Positions 7,983 through 10,968 of a stretch of DNA of 10,968 bases are shown here, piece by piece. The stretch's first letter is position 1. Each line of letters begins with the position of its first letter. The stretch covers positions 1 to 10,968 of the forward strand of contig JBMNTB010000038.1 in NCBI GenBank assembly GCA_050945515.1, read 5' to 3'. The DNA is from UBA1046 sp050945515 (GTDB taxonomy: Bacteria; Bacillota; Clostridia; Saccharofermentanales; DTU023). The position numbers were made by a program, and so were the translations under genes. A model generated the notes under the pieces. That model was not told where the DNA came from, made no database searches, and saw nothing but the letters and a program-made list of their open reading frames with translations.

Positions 7983-9305
7983 TTATAACAGATTGTCAAT
8001 CTCCTCAAGCAGGAACGGGATGATTCCCACATAACTGATGCCATTTTCATCTGTGTGCATTTTTGTATTACCGCCTGTTACTACAAGTTTTCTAAATGAA
8101 TCCCCGCTTTTTAGGAGAGGAAGAATCTCTTGCTGATGTTTTTCCGCATCATGGATGCTGAAAGCGGACTGTATGTAAACCTTTTGGCTTCCCCTATTTA
8201 CTACAAAATCAATCTCGTGCCATCGTTCGGGGAGCAGCTTCCCATCCACGGTTTTTGTAAAACGCACAGAACCCACATCCACCGCAAAGCCACGAACCAC
8301 CAACTCATTATATAAAATGTTTTCCATCAAGTTAGTCTCTTCAATCTGTCGAAAATTCAGCCTTGCGTTTCGCAAGCCAACATCCTCCGCATAGTATTTT
8401 ACAGGAGAATTAAAATATGCCTTCCCTTTCACATCGTAGCGCCTGACTTTGGTAAAAAGAAACGCATCCTCTAGTGCATCCAGATATTTCTTTACGGTTT
8501 TATCTGTTGTGCCCGCACGGCGAACCGAATTTAAGGTGTTTGCCAGCTTTGATGGGTTGGTCAGGCTACCAACATTGGAAGCCAGCACATCCACCAGGTC
8601 ATTCACATATGATTCCGCCACCCGGTATCTTTCCACAATATCAGCCACATATACTCGCTCAAACAAACTGGACAAATATGCCTCTCTCTCCCTTGGGTTC
8701 TTTTCCAGCACAGCAAGCGGCATACCGCCATACACCAGGTATTCTTCCCAGGCGTCCACCTTTTCCATATCAGAGACGGAGTAAAATTCCGCAAAGCTGA
8801 AAGGGTGCAGGCGTATTTCAATGCCTCTATCACGAAAGTTGGTGGCAACATCCTTGGACAGCATCTTGGAGTTGCTCCCAGTCACATAAATGTCCAAATT
8901 GCGCCGGGTCATCAAATCGCTGAGGATGTCATAGAAGGTGGTGTATAGCAGTTCCCGATCTTCTTCAGGCACCTGACTTTCATCCGCATCTAAGCGCTTG
9001 ACCTTATAAGAGAGCTGAATTTCATCAATGAACAAATAGAACTGTTTGTTTCGACCTTCAATTTTTTCAACAACATACTGATACAGGGTATTAGGGTTGC
9101 GCATGGCTTCATACTGTTTCTGGTCCAGCGCAATCTCAATGATCTGGCTGTCATCTATACCCTGCTGATGAAGGTGTTCTTTGAAAAGTCGAAACAGCAA
9201 AAATGACTTTCCGCAGCGGCGTATCCCAGTAATGATTTTAATTCGCCCATTATGCATCATGCCAATGAGACGCTTCAAAGGTCGCTCTCGATCAATGACT
9301 TTCAT
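7983..9305 (-). CDS. AAA-type ATPase with DUF4143 C-terminal domain
   Basis: A 440-residue protein, full length for the family. It starts at ATG 9305 behind AAGGAGG (9310-9316), four bases away. The N-terminal AAA_14 P-loop domain has Walker A GIRRCGKS (27-34), Walker B YLFIDEIQ (90-97; D94, E95), a sensor-like TGSNS (142-146) and RGIEIRLHPFSFAEF (160-174). A winged-helix-like stretch (about 246-298) leads to the DUF4143 region with a PD-(D/E)XK-like arrangement: E329/E334, then EIDFVV (364-369) with D366. The position where nucleases have E-x-K reads YIQS (Q379), so cleavage activity is doubtful. Cellular function of this widespread family is unknown; members are often multi-copy and linked to mobile regions. 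A truncated second copy lies at 6875-7253. Regulation is suggested by two palindromes around its promoter. Confidence 0.9.
   Translation of the reverse strand: MKVIDRERPLKRLIGMMHNGRIKIITGIRRCGKSFLLFRLFKEHLHQQGIDDSQIIEIALDQKQYEAMRNPNTLYQYVVEKIEGRNKQFYLFIDEIQLSYKVKRLDADESQVPEEDRELLYTTFYDILSDLMTRRNLDIYVTGSNSKMLSKDVATNFRDRGIEIRLHPFSFAEFYSVSDMEKVDAWEEYLVYGGMPLAVLEKNPREREAYLSSLFERVYVADIVERYRVAESYVNDLVDVLASNVGSLTNPSKLANTLNSVRRAGTTDKTVKKYLDALEDAFLFTKVRRYDVKGKAYFNSPVKYYAEDVGLRNARLNFRQIEETNLMENILYNELVVRGFAVDVGSVRFTKTVDGKLLPERWHEIDFVVNRGSQKVYIQSAFSIHDAEKHQQEILPLLKSGDSFRKLVVTGGNTKMHTDENGISYVGIIPFLLEEIDNLL
8184..8353. repeat. Intact-copy counterpart of the remnant, left block
   Basis: This part of the intact ATPase gene (residues about 319-374) is repeated at 6875-7044 with about 9 differences in 170 bases. 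The differences give conservative or minor changes such as N to H and Y to H, so the two copies diverged recently. Confidence 0.9.
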
Positions 9306-9319
9306 AAGGCCTCCTTATG

Positions 9320-9350
9320 ACGGATTTCATCGATAGTCGATAAAATCCGT
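9320..9350. promoter_or_regulatory. Palindrome 1, between promoter and ribosome binding site of the ATPase gene
   Basis: ACGGATTT (9320-9327) pairs with AAATCCGT (9343-9350). After one mismatch, ATCGA (9329-9333) pairs with TCGAT (9337-9341) around a TAG loop, so 13 of 14 positions pair. It lies four bases upstream of the Shine-Dalgarno sequence and just downstream of the expected transcription start. It could act as a DNA operator or as an RNA hairpin in the leader. Confidence 0.75.
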
Positions 9351-9362
9351 ACTGAAGTCATA

Positions 9363-9391
9363 ATTTTACACCATTGCTATTTTCTGTGCAA
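9363..9391 (-). promoter_or_regulatory. Candidate promoter of the ATPase gene
   Basis: Read on the minus strand, TTGCAC (9386-9391) and TAAAAT (9363-9368) are separated by exactly 17 bp. The -10 matches the sigma-A consensus at five of six positions, the -35 only in TTG. It lies precisely between the two palindromes, with the second palindrome abutting the -35 box. Confidence 0.55.
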
Positions 9392-9392
9392 A

Positions 9393-9423
9393 CCGGATTT
9401 CATCGAGACTCGACGAAATCCGG
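9393..9423. promoter_or_regulatory. Palindrome 2, abutting the -35 of the ATPase promoter
   Basis: CCGGATTTC (9393-9401) pairs with GAAATCCGG (9415-9423). After one mismatch, TCGA (9403-9406) pairs with TCGA (9410-9413) around a GAC loop. It shares CGGATTTCATCGA with palindrome 1, displaced by 73 bp, so the two are copies of one element. Confidence 0.75.
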
Positions 9424-9579
9424 ATTAATGACATAATAAAACCTGAAACGAAGATATCGTAGTAAGCATTTCCGACAACCACACTTTCTACTAAAAAAAC
9501 CTGCTTAAAACGAGAAAAAATCAACCAGAAACAGAACCGACCCTGTGTTGGCTTGCTCACATTTAGATTATCGAACAAT

Positions 9580-9789
9580 TCGTAGTCGAAAAGTGCGAAA
9601 CTATGAAGGCGCAAGATGTTTGAATTATTCTGCCATTTTGGCATTAATATTCAACGGGGGTTTAACACAAGGCAAAAACTTTATCTAGCTTATCTAGAAG
9701 CTGGCTTATATAATTCAATGGTCTTTTTTGAATGTTTTTTAGAAGTCCCAGAAGACACCACCTCTGTTTCTGTTTTTATACTTTCCTTT
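9580..9789. repeat. Intact-copy counterpart of the remnant, right block
   Basis: About 210 bp far upstream of the ATPase gene are repeated at 7045-7253 at roughly 90% identity with a few single-base indels. No recognised protein is encoded. The block ends about 25 bp before the RelE-type gene, just as its partner ends shortly before the AbrB/PIN promoter. Confidence 0.85.
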
Positions 9790-9814
9790 CGCTTCATTTG
9801 ATTGTTTCAGTGGT

Positions 9815-10124
9815 TTACAATTGATTTTTCCAGTCACGACGACCATACAAAATACGCCTTACCTCCATAATGTCACCATCGACAACATAAAAAATAATGT
9901 AGTTCTTCACGTAAATTCTATGGTAGTCCAGGGAGCGTTCTTTCTTAGAGGGGGTAGATCTCAAAACTTTCTGCAAAAGGGAGACGTTTATTAATCGCTT
10001 CATGTATATCATCTACTAGTGAATACGCAGCCACTAGATTTTCCAGTTGCAAGCTGATATAGTCAACAATGCGGTTTAAATCCTCTTCAAAAAGCGGAAG
10101 AAATCGCAATTTATATTTCTTCAT
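9815..10124 (-). pseudogene. RelE/ParE-family toxin gene broken by a +1 frameshift
   Basis: The minus strand from ATG 10124 encodes a typical RelE/ParE N-terminus: MKKYKLRFLPLFEEDL, then IVDYIS, then the helix ending AINKRL. It runs 59 residues and stops at TAA (9945-9947). The rest of the toxin, KKERSLDYHRIYVKNYIIFY and ILYGRRDW near the end, continues at once in another frame down to 9815. The frames switch at a run of five G on the plus strand (9950-9954). Removing one base restores a continuous protein of 102 residues, the normal family length. RelE/ParE toxins cut ribosome-bound mRNA or poison gyrase; which applies here is not clear. The gene overlaps the end of the antitoxin gene by 14 bases. 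Natural inactivation, slippage at the homopolymer or a sequencing error are all possible. Confidence 0.85.
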
Positions 10125-10380
10125 GACTCTTTATGCGCTTTTTTACTCGAGCAAAGACTTCATCCGCCGTATAGCGTTCTGTCGTTGTTTCTGCTATGTA
10201 ATCAGCTTCATCAAGTTTCGCTTCTACATCTTCTGTTAGTGCGGCATAATGCTCCAAACTCATAACAACCATCGTTCCATAGCCATTTTTTGTTAAATAG
10301 ACTGGAGTTCCTTCTTTAACAGTCTTTTCGATTTCCGCGAAACGATTGCGTAAATCGGATACCGGACGAATCGTAATCAT
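10111..10380 (-). CDS. Phd/YefM-family antitoxin
   Basis: An 89-residue antitoxin. The N-terminal Phd/YefM fold is clear in ITIRPVSDLRNRF, VYLTKNGYGTMVVMSLEHY and the helix that follows. The acidic, Lys/Arg-ending C-terminus is the usual toxin-binding tail. I start it at ATG 10380 because AAGGGGG (10389-10395) lies eight bases upstream; a longer reading from 10404 would begin inside the promoter palindrome. It is the first gene of an operon with the RelE-type toxin, overlapping it by 14 bases. Such antitoxins bind their own promoter. It remains intact although its toxin gene is frameshifted, the direction in which decay of such a pair is tolerated. Confidence 0.9.
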   Translation of the reverse strand: MITIRPVSDLRNRFAEIEKTVKEGTPVYLTKNGYGTMVVMSLEHYAALTEDVEAKLDEADYIAETTTERYTADEVFARVKKRIKSHEEI

Positions 10381-10402
10381 TGCGACAACCCCCTTCCATA
10401 GC

Positions 10403-10434
10403 ATGATTTTATCATAATTACGCCATCTGATAAA
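10403..10434 (-). promoter_or_regulatory. Candidate promoter and operator of the Phd/RelE operon
   Basis: On the minus strand TTTATC (10429-10434) and TAAAAT (10406-10411) are 17 bp apart; the -10 is good and the -35 weak. The inverted repeat ATGAT-TTT-ATCAT (10403-10415) covers the -10, a sensible place for autorepression by the antitoxin. Confidence 0.45.
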
Positions 10435-10751
10435 TTCTCTGTTGAACTAAATATCTTATATGTAGCTAACGGAAATGCAGATACTTCTGATCTCTTCCAA
10501 TGGCTTCATGAACACCAAAAATAGATTCAAAACAAAAGAAAGCAGCTATCGATACAGGAAATTGTATCAATAACTGCGTTCCAGGTTGGCATCGTACAGC
10601 AAAACTAATACAATCCACTTGAAAGGATGGCTTGGGTGCATTGGGGTGCAAATTGTTACTTCGGGTGCATTTCTAATAATTGGGTGCACTGCTCAGTTTG
10701 GGTGCATGCGATGTTCCAACAAGGTGTATGGCCCCAGCGGATAGCAATAAA
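10435..10751. other. Intergenic region with a heptamer array, no supported gene
   Basis: I find no gene with a ribosome binding site or a known family here. A minus-strand frame at 10466-10651 has no recognisable domain, and its start falls inside the heptamer array. A short plus-strand frame ending at 10532 could be a gene remnant but is too short to name. GATACA (10551-10556) and TGTATC (10563-10568) form a small inverted repeat. The main structured signal is the heptamer array at 10634-10706. Confidence 0.5.
10634..10706 (+). repeat. Array of five GGGTGCA direct repeats
   Basis: GGGTGCA occurs five times in the same orientation at 10634, 10644, 10663, 10682 and 10700; three of the five are preceded by TT. 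Start-to-start spacing is 10, 19, 19 and 18 bp, close to one and about two helical turns. The arrangement suggests several copies of one DNA-binding protein on one face of the helix, or the repeated end of a transposable element. The partner protein is not visible in the window. Confidence 0.8.
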
Positions 10752-10785
10752 CAAGGGGAGCCAAATCAGTTTTCAGCTCCCCTTG
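10752..10785 (-). terminator. Terminator of the right-edge surface-protein gene
   Basis: CAAGGGGAGC (10752-10761) and GCTCCCCTTG (10776-10785) form a 10-bp perfect stem with a 14-base loop. On the minus strand it is followed by the T-rich stretch TTTATT. It lies 32 bp beyond the stop codon of the right-edge gene. The T-rich tract is short, so termination may be moderate; on the plus strand only ATTAATTCTTTCTCTT follows. Confidence 0.75.
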
Positions 10786-10817
10786 ATTAATTCTTTCTCT
10801 TAATAGTCGGCTTATAT

Positions 10818-10967
10818 CTAGTCTCTTTTCTTAGGCATTATCTTTTCACGGTATACTAGCATTAGCAGTAATCCGCCGGCGGATAAGAGCAAAAGTGCCA
10901 GCCATGGTTCTTGGCCGCTGCCCTCTCCTGTTTTCGGTTTAGCATCGCCGGGTTTGGTTTCTTGTTC
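10818..10967 (-). CDS. C-terminal end of a second wall-anchored surface protein (partial)
   Basis: Only the last 49 residues lie in the window; the gene continues past the right edge on the minus strand. They form a cell-wall sorting signal: a hydrophilic stretch with KPKTGEG, a hydrophobic segment (WLALLLLSAGGLLLMLVY) and a basic tail ending KIMPKKRD, then TAG at 10818-10820. The motif reads K-P-K-T-G rather than L-P-x-T-G, unlike the LPATG of the large protein at the left, so a relaxed or different sortase may be involved. Nothing can be said of the protein's function. A strong hairpin terminator follows. Confidence 0.75.
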   Translation of the reverse strand, partial: EQETKPGDAKPKTGEGSGQEPWLALLLLSAGGLLLMLVYREKIMPKKRD

Positions 10968-10968
10968 G

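Larger units (their letters stand above)
9306..9814. other. Upstream region of the ATPase gene, without a supported gene
   Basis: These 509 bp separate the ATPase start from the end of the RelE-type gene. From the ATPase side outwards they hold the ribosome binding site, a first palindrome, a promoter candidate, a second palindrome, about 155 bp without visible structure, and then a 210-bp block shared with 7045-7253. Open frames exist on both strands (for example 9366-9644 minus and 9616-9801 plus). None has a ribosome binding site or a recognisable family, and the minus-strand frame would overlap the promoter. Confidence 0.6.

Noticed and set aside
9366..9644. 92-codon minus-strand frame as a gene
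   Set aside because: It runs through the ATPase promoter and the second palindrome, lacks a ribosome binding site and matches no family I know; only its first codons are noted as a weak hint.
9616..9801. 61-codon plus-strand frame in the repeated spacer
   Set aside because: The partner copy at 7081 has an in-frame stop and a frameshift, and no family or ribosome binding site is visible.
10466..10651. 61-codon minus-strand frame near the heptamer array
   Set aside because: No ribosome binding site, no family, and the start codon falls within the repeat array.
10634..10706. CRISPR array
   Set aside because: The repeat unit is 7 bases with 3-12 base gaps, far too short for CRISPR repeats and spacers, and no cas gene is present.

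Overview
This window comes from a low- to mid-GC Gram-positive bacterium, most likely a member of the Clostridia. The reasons are strong purine-rich Shine-Dalgarno sequences in front of nearly every gene, cell-wall sorting signals (LPATG on one protein and a PKTG-type signal on a second), and toxin-antitoxin and DUF4143 ATPase families common in Firmicutes. I cannot name the species from sequence alone.

Left part (1-5842): about 450 bp of non-coding upstream DNA leads into one very large gene for a secreted, cell-wall-anchored protein of 1776 residues. It carries a signal peptide, a DUF6359-type domain, repeated OB-fold (YhcR-like) modules, Ig-like modules, a complete PHP metallohydrolase domain of the CehA/McbA type, more OB-folds, an X2-like module and an LPATG anchor. 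A clear intrinsic terminator follows. It is probably a surface phosphoesterase, but the substrate is unknown.

Middle (5942-6868): a stand-alone gene for a short M42-aminopeptidase-like protein in which almost every metal ligand of the family is replaced, so it looks like a pseudoenzyme. A hairpin that could terminate on both strands follows.

Accessory segment (6875-10415): this part has several marks of gene flux. First comes a remnant of a DUF4143 ATPase gene made by a clean internal deletion of about 1.2 kb. Next is an AbrB-type antitoxin / PIN toxin pair with a 12-bp perfect palindrome in its promoter region, then a full-length DUF4143 ATPase on the minus strand. The ATPase promoter is bracketed by two copies of a ~30-bp palindrome. 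Last is a Phd/YefM antitoxin with a RelE-type toxin gene that is broken by one extra base in a run of five G. The remnant and the intact ATPase share both their 3' coding sequence and about 210 bp of far-upstream sequence, and both copies end beside a toxin-antitoxin module.

Right edge (10416-10968): non-coding DNA holds an array of five same-direction GGGTGCA heptamers spaced about 10, 19, 19 and 18 bp apart. A strong hairpin terminator follows, then the last 49 codons of a second wall-anchored protein on the minus strand. The island of ATPase and toxin-antitoxin genes therefore sits between two surface-protein genes.
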